A stretch of DNA of 64,000 bases from Salvia splendens (GCF_004379255.2 NC_056034.1:34413262-34477261), one strand, 5' to 3'. Counted from the first letter of the stretch, positions 34,929 to 47,640 are shown. The notes: generated from the sequence alone by a model not told the origin. Program-made: numbers and translations.

Positions 34929-36754
34929 GAGCATCCGCAGTGGGACGGATGTCCCACTACACAATGACGGACATCCCCAAGGACATCCCGACGGACATCC
35001 ACAATAATAAAAATTCACAAATTCACCAAATTAAACAATTTACGGAATTAAAATTTCGACACGAATATGGACGGAGAAAGTGCAATGATAATTTCATTAA
35101 ATAAAAAAAATAAAAAAAGTACATTTCAACAAAAAAATACTAAACAAATTACATTATAAATATTAACGACGGCCCATCTGCTTCCAAATCTCTTCAATTA
35201 TATCATTCTAGAGTCGAATATGGGTTTTTTATTGGCGCATGTCGGCAAATGCACGAACCCGATCGGCCTCTTCATGGGGTATCCCCATACGTACATTGGC
35301 GGTGCCCACGCCATGGCTTGGACTGGCAGCATCAACATCATCATTGGCCCAATCAGTCAATGCTGGACCTTCATCTTCGACAATCATGTTGTGCATGATA
35401 ATGCATGCGTACATGACATCAACGATGCTGTTAATATACTACATCCGTGATGGACCCTTCACTGCCACCCATCGAGCCTGGAGCACACCAAATGCCCGCT
35501 CCACATCCTTGCGCGCTGCCTCTTGACGACCCGCAAAATAGATCTTCTTTTCTTCTGTTGGGCATCTGATCGTCTTCACAAAGACGGGCCACATAGGGTA
35601 TATCCTATCCGCCAAATAATAGCCCATATTGCGCTGGTTGCCGTTGGCGACGAAACTGACGGCTAGACCAACGCCCATGCACTGCTCGTTGAAAAGGGGC
35701 GACGACTGGAGGACATTGATGTCGTTGTTCGACCCGGCTACTCCAAAATACGCATGCCAAATCCACAGACGGTACTCAGCTACCGCTTCAAGGATCATCG
35801 TGGGATTCTTGCCCTTGAAATCGGTAGAGTACAGCCCTTTCCAGGCTGCGGGGCAGTTCTTCCACTCCCAATGCATACAATCTATGCTGCCCAACATTTC
35901 CGGAAATCCGTGCTGACTCCCGTGCATATCCATCAGAGCCTGGAAATCTTCGGGGGTAGGCTTCCGAAGATACCTATCCCCAACTATCTCCCTAACACCT
36001 TCACAAAATACTGTACACATTCGCGGGCAGTCGTCTCGCCGATGTGGAGGTACTCATCGAACATGTCGGCCGCACCTCCGTATGCCAGCTGGCTAATTGC
36101 GGCAGTGCACTTCTGTATGGGCATGTGGCCGGGTTTACCAACCGCATCCTCCCTCATCCTGAAATACTCGTATCGACGCTCTAAAGCACCCACGATACGC
36201 AGAAATAGCGGACGACACATCCTAAAACGTCGCCGGAATATGTTCTCCCCAAACCGCGGCTCCGGAGTGAAGTAGTCCTCATACAACCGACGGTGTGCAG
36301 CGATGTGGTCCCAGGGTACTATAGCTCGACGATGGATGGGTCGAGGTACCTCGGGCTGCTGCTGCTGCTGCAAGGCCGCTTGTATCAAGCGATTTATCTC
36401 TCTGGACGTAACGGCCCGCACCTCTTCGTTAATTCGCCGGCGCCAGTCATCAGCACCCCCACCACTACCACTAGTCATTTTTTATATACTAAAAGAAACG
36501 TAGAGAGAGAGAAACTCGTTAAAACAAGTCGTGCGAATGAAATGAAGTTCAACAAGCCGTATATATACAGTTTTTTTTAAATTAAAAATCGGGACGTCCG
36601 CCGGGACGTCCATCGTGGCATCGCAATGACGGACGTCGTCGGAAAGCAGCGGAACTCCGCTGTCCGCAAGCGACGTCCGCATCCGCCGGGTTGACGCCTA
36701 ATGGCAAACGTCTCGCGCGGACGTCTGGTGAGACGCCCACCGCTGCGGATGCTC
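34929..36754 (-). mobile_element. PIF/Harbinger element, 1826 bp, TSD TTA
   Basis: TIRs GAGCATCCGCAGTGGG (left) and, inward from the right, GAGCATCCGCAGCGGT, flanked by TTA (34926-34928 and 36755-36757), the standard 3-bp Harbinger target. It carries one nuclease gene on the minus strand. There is no room for, or trace of, the second Myb-like Harbinger gene, so it would need that protein in trans. Confidence 0.93.
35229..36478 (-). pseudogene. Harbinger DDE nuclease, one frameshift and one stop
   Basis: The ATG is at 36478. Conserved features in order are a Gln-rich linker, FRMCRPLFLRIVGALERRYE, ISQLAYGGAADMFDEYLHIG, the catalytic blocks GSIDCMHWEWKNCP and GSNNDINVL, and ERAFGVLQARW. Then GPSRM meets a TAG at 35439-35441 where relatives have Trp; the same frame continues with YINSIVDVMYACIIMHNMIV to a stop at 35229. 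A one-base frame change near 36000 separates the first 164 codons from the catalytic part. All three acidic residues appear present. With only two lesions it is a recently active copy or carries sequence errors. It is far better preserved than the copy at 1-2501. Confidence 0.9.
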
Positions 36755-36839
36755 TTACTTTACCAATTTTGCAGTAAAACCCGTGCCAAACCCAAAGTGT
36801 ATATTCTTTAGGAACGGAGGGTTAGGGACGGAGGGAGTA

Positions 36840-37228
36840 TAGGTTAATCCATCTGACACACATGTATCGATGGTAATATAATACTCCATCTACTTAAAAA
36901 AAAATGTAATTTATGAACAAATTGTTCATTTGACAACTTCAATTAGCATCCTCTCTAGCCAATGGATATTTTTTATTCTAGCCAATGTAATTTATGAATA
37001 AATTGTTCATTTGACAACTTCAATTAGGGACGGAGGGAGTATTAGTAGTTGGATGGCCATGTTTGTATTAGTTTATCTTAATTTACTAATTGCAATAATG
37101 ACATCCATTCTCTTTACATCTAACTTGTTCCAATAGAATCTACATATAATTGCTAATTTTTTATTCCGTTTTTCGATTGTGATCGACCTTCAAATTCTTT
37201 AATCTAAGGATGTAACTCCAATTATAAG
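36840..37228. other. Intergenic with a 43-bp direct repeat, no gene seen
   Basis: TGTAATTTATGAACAAATTG and following text to TTCAATTAG occurs near 36904-36946 and again, with one difference, near 36987-37029. Stowaway-like ends (ACTCCATCTACTT, GGGACGGAGGGAGTA) bracket the pair at about 36882-37042. Confidence 0.65.
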
Positions 37229-37372
37229 AAATACATAATCAGTCCTCCATTAAGTGTTCATTTTTGCTATTTTGGCCAGTTTTCATTAAGATTCTACTTT
37301 AAATACATAATCAGTCCTCCATTAAGTGTTCATTTTTGCTATTTTGGCCAGTTTTCATTAAGATTCTACTTT
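37229..37372. repeat. Exact 72-bp tandem duplication
   Basis: The unit beginning AAATACATAATCAGTCCTCC occupies 37229-37300 and is repeated without change at 37301-37372. It lies in the left half of a degenerate Stowaway that ends near 37733 (GGGACGGAGAAAGTA). Confidence 0.93.
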
Positions 37373-37432
37373 CACTTTTTGTCGTATATGATTAGTAGGT
37401 CTCACATTCAATTAACTCATTACACTCATATA

Positions 37433-37601
37433 CTCACTCCGTCCCAAAGTAGTTGAGACATTTCCTTTGGGCACGAGATTTAAGAAATTGATATGGTAAA
37501 GGTTAATATGAAGATACATTTTTTACAAATAAAAAGAAATAACTCAAATACCTTGGACAACCCAAAAATGAATACGACTCAACTACCTTGGACGGAAGGA
37601 G
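37433..37601. mobile_element. Stowaway-type MITE nested in another Stowaway
   Basis: Starts CTCACTCCGTCCCAAAGTAG and ends CTACCTTGGACGGAAGGAG, flanked by TA. The sequence on either side (TTAAGTGTTCATTTTTGC to the left, AAAAGTGAGACTCATATTTC and GGGACGGAGAAAGTA to the right) reads as one older Stowaway of a different subtype. Confidence 0.75.
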
Positions 37602-37844
37602 TATATTTTATTATAAAACTAAGTATATAAAAGTGAGACTCATATTTCACGAACTTTTTCAATTCACTTTTCTTTACATTTCTTAAAACATGTGCTGAAA
37701 AGAAAGTGGAATCTTACTAGGGACGGAGAAAGTAAGTACTAGATAAATATTGATTCGAATACATGTGAACGCATCATATGTTGGACACATTGAAGGACTT
37801 GAATCGGCCTCGGATGAGAGCTATGACTTTCCGATTGCAAGATG

Positions 37845-38171
37845 TGAAAGTTATACCAGCAGCATTGCTGCGTTTGAATATGAATATAAGAGAAGAAGAT
37901 ATTTTGGAGACTTTGAATCTATTTCTTTATTGATTGAATTGAGAAATACAAGCGAAACACCACCTTATATACTATCATGGTGGTGGTGTAGATACAAGAA
38001 GATACACACGATAACATCTCAAGTAACTAACTAACTAACTTGACAACTAACTCCAGCTGTACAACGGTAACTACCAACGGCTCTTTCCACGTGTGATGAG
38101 CTGAGCTAAGATGACTTCACGTCGTTGCATGATACAAGCGTCGTCGCATTGCATGGCTCTTCTCTAATACT
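37845..38171 (-). repeat. 3' LTR of the young copia element
   Basis: 327 bp. On the element strand it begins (A/T)GTATTAGAGAAGAGCC after the purine-rich CTTGAAGGGGGAG and ends in TATAACTTTCA. It differs from the other LTR at three sites. Confidence 0.93.
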
Positions 38172-38177
38172 CCCCCT

Positions 38178-40560
38178 TCAAGATGGACTATAGACTGATT
38201 TGAAGTCCATCTTGAACAACAAATTATGGAAGGGTCCTGTTGCCAAAGGCTTGGTAAAAATGTATGCAAGTTGAAGAGCATTACGCACATGAAGTGGTTT
38301 GATTATTCCGTCGGCAAGCTTTTCTCTAACAGTGTGGCAGTCGATTTCGATATGTTTGGTGCGCTCATGGAACACTGGATTTGAGCTTATGTAAACTGCA
38401 GCCTGATTATCGCAATAAAGGGGAACCGGTTGCTTCACTTCTATCCCAAAATCTTTGAGCAAGGCGATGATCCAGACCACCTCACAACATGCGAGAGCCA
38501 TGGCTCTATACTCAGCCTCTGCGGAGGATCTGGACACTGTGTGTTGCTTCTTCGAGCGCCATGATATAAGCGAAGTCCCTAGAAACAAACAAAATCCAGA
38601 AATGCTTCGCCTAGTATCTGGGCAAGCTGCCCAATCGGCATCAGAAAAAATGCTCAATGATAGATCAGATTTGGCTGAATAATAGAGTCCATGACCAATG
38701 GTTCCCTTCAAATACCGTAGGATTCGTTCACCAGCAATCATGTGAGTATTGTGCGGTTTTGCTAGGAACTGACTAAGCTTGTTGACTGCAAAGGTTATGT
38801 CAGGCCGAGTGATGCATAGATACACAAGTCGCCCTATTAGTCTTCTATAAGATGTAGGATCAGCAAGAGGTTCACCTTCATCTTGTTGTAGCTGCTTGCT
38901 TGAATCCATTGGTGTAGCAGCAGGTTTACAACCTAGTAGTCCAGCATCCGTAACAAGATCTAGAGCATACTTATGTTGTGAGATGAATATGCCACTCTTG
39001 TTTCTTGCAATTTCAATACCCAAAAAATATTTGGGATTCCCGAGATCCTTGAACTTGAGATGTGCTGCAAGAAACACCTTAAATTCAGTAATAAATGTGG
39101 TGTTACTGCTAGCAACAAGGATATCATCCACATAGATCACTATCCCAAAGAAACCACCATCTGTAGACTTTTTGAAGAAATAGAAATGATCTGATGCTGA
39201 CTGAGATAGGCCAAATCCAGATAACACTTGAGAAAACTTCAAATACCACTGCCTAGAGGCTTGCTTTAATCCATAAAGTGACTTCTTCAATCGGCAAACA
39301 AGTTTCCCAGATTCTGGATTTGGATGCTGAACTTCCAATCCAGGAGGCAGCTCCATGTAGATTTCCTCATCAAGCTCACCATATAAAAAGGCATTGTTGA
39401 TGTCTAGATGAGCAAGGTGCCAGCCATTTACAATAGCCAAGGCTAGCAACATCTTGACTGTAGTCAGCTTAGCAACGGGTGAGAAAGTGTCATGAAAATC
39501 CACCCCAGCCTGCTGTGTGAATCCTTTGGCAACCAACCGTGCCTTATACCTTTCCACCGTAGCATCTGCTTTGAATTTGATCTTGTAAACCCATTTACAA
39601 GATATAGGAATCTTGCCCGATGGCAGAGTAGTGATCAGCCATGTATCAGTTCTCATCAAAGCTTGGAGTTCCTCTTGCATGGCCAAAACCCACTCAGGGT
39701 GTTGTGAGGCTTGTTTATACGAGGAAGGCTCAGTGAGAATGGAAAGGAGTATGATGAATCTTTGATAAGGTTCAGAGAGTTTATCCAAAGAGAAATATGA
39801 AGAGATAGGATATTTAGAGGATGAGACTACAGAATTGCAGATGTAGTCTCCAAGATGATGAGGTGTTTTAATGTTTCTTCCAGATTTGGATTGAAGAGGG
39901 GCTTGGGAGGTATTATGTTGCGGCTGAATGGTGTTTTGAGAGATATCATACTGAGGCTGAACAGAAGTGTGTAGGGAATCAGTGTGAGATGAAGTAGCAG
40001 AATTGTGTTCAGGGAAAAAAGATGGTGACTGATGTGATAAGGGAAAATCAGATTCATGAAACACCACATTTCTGCTAATGAAAATGTGATTAGTCTCCAA
40101 ATCCATAACTTTGTATCCCTTATATCCAGAGGGATATCCAATAAATATACACTTGATAGCTCTTGGAGAAAATTTATTTTTGCTTTTGTCTAGTGTTGAA
40201 GCAAAACAAAGACAGCCAAAAACTCTAAGATTGGAGTAGATGACTGGTTTGTTGAATAAGGTCTGGAAAGGAGTTTTATTGTATAGAAGAACAGAAGAAG
40301 GCAGCCTATTTATAAGAAAAGAGGCTGTGAGAACACACTCCCCCCCAGAATTCCAAAGAAAGATGTGATTGGAATAACAAACTCTTTGCAACATTTAAAA
40401 GATGTTGGTGTTTTCTCTCAACCCTCGCATTTTGCTGAGGTGTTTCCACACATGAGTGCTGAGTGATAGTCCCATACTTTGAGAGTAAAGAAGTGAGGTT
40501 AAACTCGGGTGCATTGTCACTCCTTAGGATTTTGATTCTTTTAGAAAACTGAGTAAGCAC
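38178..40560 (-). pseudogene. Truncated copia pol: integrase core, RT, RNase H
   Basis: From 40560 the minus strand encodes integrase core (KILRSDNAPEF, then NARVERKHQHLLNVAKSLLF). A frame change occurs near 40340-40370 at a run of seven to eight G, and a 738-codon frame then continues to 38178. It contains CKWVYKIKFKADATVERYKA, AFLYGELDEEIYMELPPGLE, YVDDILVASS (RT catalytic), and RNase H with LSIFSDADWA and YCDNQAAVYIS, ending KMDFKSVYSPS. RT and RNase H look fully open. Gag, protease and the HHCC part of integrase are absent because of the internal deletion next to the 5' LTR. Confidence 0.92.
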
Positions 40561-40580
40561 AGTGGAGAAGTTATACCATG

Positions 40581-40907
40581 TGAAAGTTATACCAGCAGCA
40601 TTGCTGCGTTTGAATATGAATATAAGAGAAGAAGATATTTTGGAGACTTTGAATCTATTTCTTTATTGATTGAATTGAGAAATACAAGCGAAACACCACC
40701 TTATATACTATCATGGTGGTGGTGTAGATACAACAAGATACACACGATAACATCTCAAGTAACTAACTAACTAACTTGACAACTAACTCCAGCTGTACAA
40801 CGGTAACTACCAACGGCACTTTCCACGTGTGATGAGCTGAGCTAAGATGACTTCACGTCGTTGCATGATACAAGCGTCGTCGCATTGCATGGCTCTTCTC
40901 TAATACA
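40581..40907 (-). repeat. 5' LTR of the young copia element
   Basis: 327 bp; on the element strand TGTATTAGAGAAGAGCC...TATAACTTTCA. The sequence directly inside it (TGGTATAACTTC) looks like a tRNA-Met primer site at first glance but reads in frame as integrase, so the true primer site was probably lost. Confidence 0.93.
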
Positions 40908-40912
40908 AGATG

Positions 40913-41666
<754 letters not shown>

Positions 41667-41862
41667 TTGTTAGTTATAGCCATTAGGATTTGATTTGACT
41701 TATTTCCATGGTTAGTTAGCATTACATTTGAGTGTGAAGTTTATTAACCAAAAATAAAATGAAATAAATGTGACTTTCATATTAAATATAAATACTCCAT
41801 CTCTCCTCCATTATGTGTTCCTCCATTATGTGTTCAGTTTTTCATTTTGGTATGTACCTTAA

Positions 41863-42320
41863 CAGTGTCCATAATAGGGAGCCACGGCTCCCTATTGCTG
41901 CGGAAACGGAGGGCCACGGCGGGGGAGGCCCGCGGCTCCTATTGCACGGAGGGAGCGGCCGCGGCGGAGGAAACTCCTTTTTATTTTATTTTATTTTTTG
42001 AATTTTTTATATGTATACGACATTTTACACATTTTCACCTCATACACATTTTACACTCTAATTTTCACTCTCTATATTTCCCCAATCTATAATACAACAA
42101 AGATTTGGTTTCAAATTTTTTTTATTAAATTATGCATTTTTTTCTAATTATTATAGTCCGATAATTTTATTCTAATTGAATTAAAATATACCAATAATTG
42201 ATAAAATAATGTGATTTGTGGTTTTAGTTTGTCAACTATTGGGGTGGACAAGTTTTTTTTATGGCTGTGGACAAAAAAATGTGGCTTGGCCTTGAAGTGG
42301 CCAAACTATTGTGGGCACTC
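41863..42320. mobile_element. Tourist/Harbinger-like MITE, TSD TAA
   Basis: Ends CAGTGTCCATAATAGGG and (inward from right) GAGTGCCCACAATAGTT, flanked by TAA (41860-41862, 42321-42323). The left 110 bp is GC-rich and the rest AT-rich. Non-coding, 458 bp. Confidence 0.75.
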
Positions 42321-42329
42321 TAATAATTA

Positions 42330-42636
42330 TCGTACTTCACTACTTTTGGTAATTGACTCCATATTCCACTAATTCAATTATAAAACTAGGATTCACATAC
42401 CACTAACTTTTTCAACACACTTTATTTTCAAACTCTTTTCTTTTTTATTTGTTGCCAAAAAAATAGAAACTTTTCATTCTAGGAAATAGACCCCGCAATT
42501 CATTAACATTTTTCCACTACTTTTTATACTATTACTCTCTCATTTTTTTCTCTTTCTTTGTCTTATTTTATAAATTTTACATTAAAATTCGTACTACTTC
42601 CAAAGTTGATATTATAAGGAAATGGAGGGAGTATCT
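42330..42636. mobile_element. Stowaway-like MITE fragment
   Basis: The right end GGAAATGGAGGGAG plus TA, and internal phrases such as CATTCCACTAATTC-like text and AAATTCGTACT, fit the Stowaway family. The left end is not clear. Confidence 0.45.
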
Positions 42637-43093
42637 CATTTTATTATCATACGAGGGGGATATGTCATATGGAGAGGTAAAGGGAAAGCAAAGTTCATTT
42701 ATGGGACGCAGTAAACTCGTGATGAACTCAATCTTTACAACTCGAACCAGTTGCCTCGTCCCATTACCCTTCACCTTAATTTCATGAACCAACAGTGGAA
42801 GTCGCATTCCGTCGCGGAAACTGTGGGCCCCTACGTCGGCACTGACATATGACAACTACTTAACACAAAATATCACTCGCCCCTTCTCCCCTCTATTTTG
42901 TGGCTCAAATCCCCCCCACGTGTCCCTCCCTCACTCGTCCGCATCCAGATTTCCACTCTTGTAAAATTAGATAAAGATATGCGCGACCTCTCCTGATTGC
43001 CCTCCAAACCACTACTTCAGCCTCGTCACCCAAACTATTGGTGAGAACTGAGAAGAGAAACAATTTAGTAGTATTCCTTTTTTTTGACTTAAT
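42637..43093 (+). promoter_or_regulatory. CONSTANS-like upstream region with a G-box
   Basis: A CACGTG G-box core (42917-42922, in CCACGTGT) lies about 170 bp before the ATG. G-boxes bind bZIP/bHLH factors involved in light and ABA responses. An AAAATATCA at about 42867 is one base off the circadian evening element. The TATA box and start site are not clear. Confidence 0.5.
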
Positions 43094-44331
43094 ATGGGGA
43101 TGACACACGACGGCGGCGGCGGCCTCCCCCGGCCCAAGCTCTTCCCCGCGGCAGGAAAGCCCTGCGGCTACTGCAAGTCCGCCGCAGCGCTTCTCTTCTG
43201 CCGCGTAGAGTCCACTTTCATGTGCATCCCCTGCGACTCCAAGGTGCACAATGCCACGAATATGAAGCACGAGCGCGTCTGGATGTGCGAGGTGTGCGAG
43301 CAGGCGCCTGCGGTCGTCACGTGCAAGGCCGACGCGGCCGCCCTCTGCGTCACGTGCGACCGCGACATCCACTCCGCCAACCCCCTCGCCAGCCGCCACG
43401 ACCGCGTCCCCGTCGTGCCCTTTTACGACACGGTCGAGTCCGCCGCAGTCGCCGACTCCGACGCCAGCTTATTCGCCGACGGCGGCTACTCCTGGATCCC
43501 GACGAGCCCGATCGCCGCCCCGAAAGACGCGCCGCCTGATTTGAAAGCCATGGAATTGTTCTTCCAGGATTCCGACCAGTTCATCGACTTCGACAGCTAC
43601 CAGATTTCGTCGCAGCCTTACAGCGACAGCGTCGTCCCAGTCCAAACCCCTGTCAAACCACCCCTACCGGAAAACCGGTTCGAGATCGACTTCACTAGGT
43701 CCAATATCCACTCCTACAACAACAACAACACGATATTCACAACTCCATCCCTCAGCCACAGTGTAATTACTCCTTCAGTTCCTTATTAATTGAATAGTTT
43801 TTTTTATTTTAGGAAGTTTTAAAGTAATCAAGTCATTTCTATTTTTTTCAAAAAGTAATGACTCTCTCTTATTTTATTCAAATGCATCAATTAACAACGA
43901 AAAAGGGCAAATACTTATTAAATTGACTAATGATATTATTAATTACTTCATCTAACAAATATAATTATGATGATCAGGTGTCATCCTCGTCAATGGACGT
44001 GGGGGTGGTGCCGGACGGGAGCTCTCTATCGGAAATATCGTACCCTTTCGGTCGGAACATTAGTGTTTCGAACCCTGATCTGACTGGGAACCAGAGTTCC
44101 CAGATGGACCGGGAAGCGAGGGTGTTAAGGTATAAGGAGAAGAGAAAGAACAGGAAATTCGAGAAGACAATTCGCTACGCTTCTCGAAAGGCGTACGCAG
44201 AGACCAGGCCGAGGATCAAAGGCAGGTTCGCAAAGAGAACCGACTCGGAATCCGATATCGACCGAATATTTGGCGCCGGCGCAGCTAATTTCATCGCCGA
44301 TGCGAGATTCGGCATAGTCCCCTCGTTCTGA
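43094..44331 (+). CDS. COL: CONSTANS-like B-box/CCT transcription factor
   Basis: A zinc-finger transcriptional regulator of the CONSTANS-like family, nuclear, acting in light, clock or flowering-time control through the CCT domain (DNA and NF-Y binding). Exons 43094-43762 and 43978-44331 with a GT-AG intron of 215 bp give 340 aa. B-box 1 (about 24-66) starts [14 protein letters not shown]-box 2 (about 67-108) starts [13 protein letters not shown]. An acidic/Ser-rich middle precedes the CCT domain at about 267-309 ([20 protein letters not shown], then [17 protein letters not shown]). The C-terminus FGIVPSF matches the end of group I COL3/4/5-type proteins, so COL5-like is my best guess, not proven. 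Two complete B-boxes and an intron directly before the CCT exon are typical of the group. Exon 1 is strikingly GC-rich against AT-rich surroundings. It looks intact. Confidence 0.95.
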
Positions 44332-46913
44332 CGGGAAAGATTGAATTATATATATATATATACTATAACTACTGCTGTATCTCTCTAATTTTCGGCATAA
44401 TTAGATTTCTTTGTGAAAGGGCGATAGTATTAGTAAACTCTACTTGTTTTTAATACTATTTCATCTTTTTATGAAATTTTAAGCAAATTGAAACTATGTA
44501 GAATTGTATGATTGTAAATCCGGAAAGCTCTACTACTTTTTGTCGATGGGCTTTCCGGTAAGTTACCATATCAATTTCTCTTTCTTTTACTATATTCTTT
44601 TATTTTTTTTGTTGGATTTAAAATGGAAGTAAGAATATTGAATTTTGCATAACAATTTTTTTGTGAATTAGTAGATTACTAAAGTATCAGTGCTTCCAAG
44701 TCCCTAAAATAACTCTATTTCAGTCTATGTGTTCGGCAAGCTTCCATCGGAAACTAATACTAGTAATAATAATATATCATGTAGCCTTTCGTTATTCAAT
44801 TTCAAGAATTGAATATTTTTAGAGTAAACTATCGCAACAATCAAGAGTGTAGTTCATTTTTGGTTGTCACATAACTTTCTAAAATACATGATTGTGTCAT
44901 AGTTTTGAAAATTTTCTCAATTATCCCATAACTAAAAAATCGATATTTTACATGTCTTCATATCTTAATGTTTAGTAATCAGCATGCCCAAAGATATATA
45001 GACTTATAATACAAAAAATTGCTAAGAATATGCTAATTGTACTATACATAAAATAATAGTCACATAAGATATTATAAGATTTCTAGGTCATAGGATAGTT
45101 GAAAAATTGTCAAAACTAGAATATCATCAATTATTTTTACTATATCAAAGATATAATATCATCAATTATTTTCTAAAGTTTTGAAATTGACCGAGATCGA
45201 CAAATTTTTTACTATATATTGATAGTCATGGTAAGTATGGTCCCAACCATAAATATGGATGAGTACAAATATTATAGATTGGCATGTAGGAAAGTGGATC
45301 TACAACTGGATGCTGGTTGGCTGAGGGGTCATGTTCAATGCTAAAAATGATAATAATTAGGAAGGATACTATTTGTGGTGACAGATTTTGGGTTAATTTA
45401 GAATAACTGTGCACCAAGCAATAACATATCTCATCGCAGCTGTATATGAAATCAGTTTGGCCGAACTTCTGTTAGCTTTTTTGAGCTACAAAACGAGAAT
45501 TTAGATTTTTATAAGATAGTTGTCCACCTGAATATGTCAGAAAATGAGTTTGTGGTTTCTAAAGCATTTCGGTGTTACGTGCCCATAATACAACTTAATG
45601 GTAGCCATTAATGTTAAATATAATTCTTTAGTATTTATTCCATCCATTCGAAGGTACGTGAGTTGTATTTTTTTTGGAGGTCACAAGTTAATTGAGTCAT
45701 TTTCTAATTTTAAAGACCGAATTAGAGACCAAATCTTAGTCATCAATTTTTCTAATATAGTGGAGTACTTCATTTTTAGATCGCTTTACTTCATTTTATA
45801 CGAACTTCATTATTTGATCGTTTTACTCATTGCGTAAAGACTGAACTAAAATGATCTTAAAATGAACTATGTGCAGTATTATATTTTAGTTCGATGGTTC
45901 GGCATGAAGAATTAGTTCCGGCTATATTAAAATCCAACTCTTACTTTATTACTCCTATTACTCAATCTTTATAGTTTATTTTATCTTTTACTTTATTCTA
46001 TTTTTTACTTGGCTCACTAAACAACACTTCCTAAAATTTGTACAGTAAAAAATGTCTCATAACATGTGAAGGAGGAAATATTAGTTAAGCGATTAACACT
46101 TTTCTTTCACATTTCTTAAAAATCTGTATTGAATTAAAATGAGACTATAAATTGTGGACGAAGGGAATATCCTTTCAGAGTAAGTACCGTTAAATACTAT
46201 TTTTTCTTTGAACTCAACGAATTATCTGAGAATTTTATGCTTATAAGACAGAAAATGATTATATATTTTTATTTTGAGATGCGTTTTATGTTAACCAAAC
46301 AACATTTGTAGGCTTATATAAATATTTATGTTAACAACTTTTTTTCACCGCGGATAGTACTTACTAGCCATGATGAAAACCCACTTCGTTTACAAGTTAC
46401 ATGTTGGAAGGTATCGTATATACTTATGTCGGTTTTAACTGCAACACCAACTTCACATTAATCTTTTTTACTATTATAATTTTTTAAAGTGGACCGTAAA
46501 CTGACAAAAATTGGTGAAATGCGTTGTATTCATTAGATATGATATTAACAGATTCTAGTAGCATAACATGATAGACCGACCCAAAGACTATAGATCCCTC
46601 CCCCGATTTAAAAGGAATACAAAAGTACAATTGTTTGAGAAGCACTGAGAATTTTTATTCACATTCTCAAAACAATGAATTCAATTCTTGTTTTAACATA
46701 TCATTAGTTCATGAGTTATTTTATTAAATATGACCAATATATTACTGAATATATATAAAAAGTCATTTGAAAAACTATATTTACATAACTATAGCAAAAT
46801 AATACCCTCTTTGCTCATAAAAAATAGCCTCATATTTTCATTTTTTATGCATCTACCAAAATAAATCTCATATACTAAAAATAAAAAAAAAATCACTCTC
46901 AATTTATTACTAC

Positions 46914-46944
<31 letters not shown>

Positions 46945-47370
46945 TTTTTCTCTGTCCTACTTTATTCATATTTTCACTTTCTTACTAATACTTTATTCAG
47001 TTTATTTCTTATGTTCTTTTACTTTATCAATTTTGAAATAAAACATATGCCGTTTTGTTGATGGACAGATTGAAAATATACCCAAATAATCATAATACAC
47101 AAGAAAAATATTTCTCACAACAAAACAATTACTACCTTGTAGTTTCTGATTCGATAGTGGCGTTTTGGTTGGAGAAAGAAAAAGGGAAAAGGAAAATGGA
47201 GAGTGAAGAAGGAACAAACAATTGCATTAAGTGAAGGGGCCTCAATGATCCATCCACTACAAAAATGGTCCCGAGCCACATGAAGTTCACGTGCGGAATG
47301 GCCCAACATGCTATCTTCATCGGGGGCCCACTTAACATCTTATTGTCTCCATCTCATTCTCTGTTATTAC
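44332..47370. other. Intergenic, no gene seen; degenerate MITEs
   Basis: AT-rich. Stowaway-like pieces occur at about 45636-46080 (TTCCATCCATTCGAAGGTAC ... ATGTGAAGGAGGAAA) and about 46801-47060. A TTTA tetranucleotide run lies near 46913-46946. No coding region is supported. Confidence 0.5.
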
Positions 47371-47378
47371 AGTCCAAG

Positions 47379-47640
47379 TAAACGTGCACAAACCGAACCG
47401 GACCGGCGGTTAACCGCCGGTTCGGGCCCGCCGGTTAACCGCCGGTTCGGGCCCGCCGGTTCATGAACCGGAACCGGCGGTTTGAACCGTCCGGCGGTTT
47501 CCCCGGTCTTAAGGGCCGGTTCAGGTTCGCAAATTTATTGAACCATGAACCGGCGGTTCGGCGGTTTGAACCGCCGGTTCAACGGGTCAAATAGTGTTCA
47601 GTAGGCTAGGGGTTCGTAGGGGTTCAGGTAGGGTTTAGGT
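47379..47640. repeat. Left subterminal GAACCGGCGG repeat cluster
   Basis: Many copies in both orientations of AACCGGCGGTT and CCGCCGGTTC, a likely hairpin-forming and transposase-binding region. Confidence 0.8.

Larger units (their letters stand above)
34772..36837. mobile_element. Stowaway-type MITE split by a Harbinger element
   Basis: The left half starts CTCCCTCCATCCCACAAGAA (34772). The right half ends GGACGGAGGGAG (36837), with TA on each side. Without the 34929-36754 insertion they form one Stowaway of about 240 bp (ACAAGAATATGCACT pairs with AAAGTGTATATTCTTT). Confidence 0.85.
37845..40907 (-). mobile_element. Young, internally deleted Ty1/copia element, TSD AGATG
   Basis: Two 327-bp LTRs (37845-38171 and 40581-40907) differ at only three positions, one of them the terminal base. 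The 5-bp duplication AGATG is exact (37840-37844, 40908-40912). The internal region is only about 2.4 kb and begins inside integrase: gag, protease and the integrase N-terminus are missing. Integrase core, RT and RNase H remain on the minus strand. The near-identity of the LTRs means a recent insertion despite the deletion, so proteins were probably supplied by another copy, unless the deletion occurred after insertion. Confidence 0.95.

Noticed and set aside
37750..38034. A 94-codon frame as a small gene
   Set aside because: It starts in unrecognised flank and runs into the copia LTR inserted at 37845; no family motif.
40570..40582. TGGTAT next to the copia 5' LTR as a tRNA-Met primer binding site
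   Set aside because: Only the first six bases match and the stretch reads in frame as integrase, so it is a chance match at a deletion junction.
43168..43539. Frames on both strands overlapping the B-box exon
   Set aside because: Arg/His-rich shadows of a GC-rich exon without motifs.
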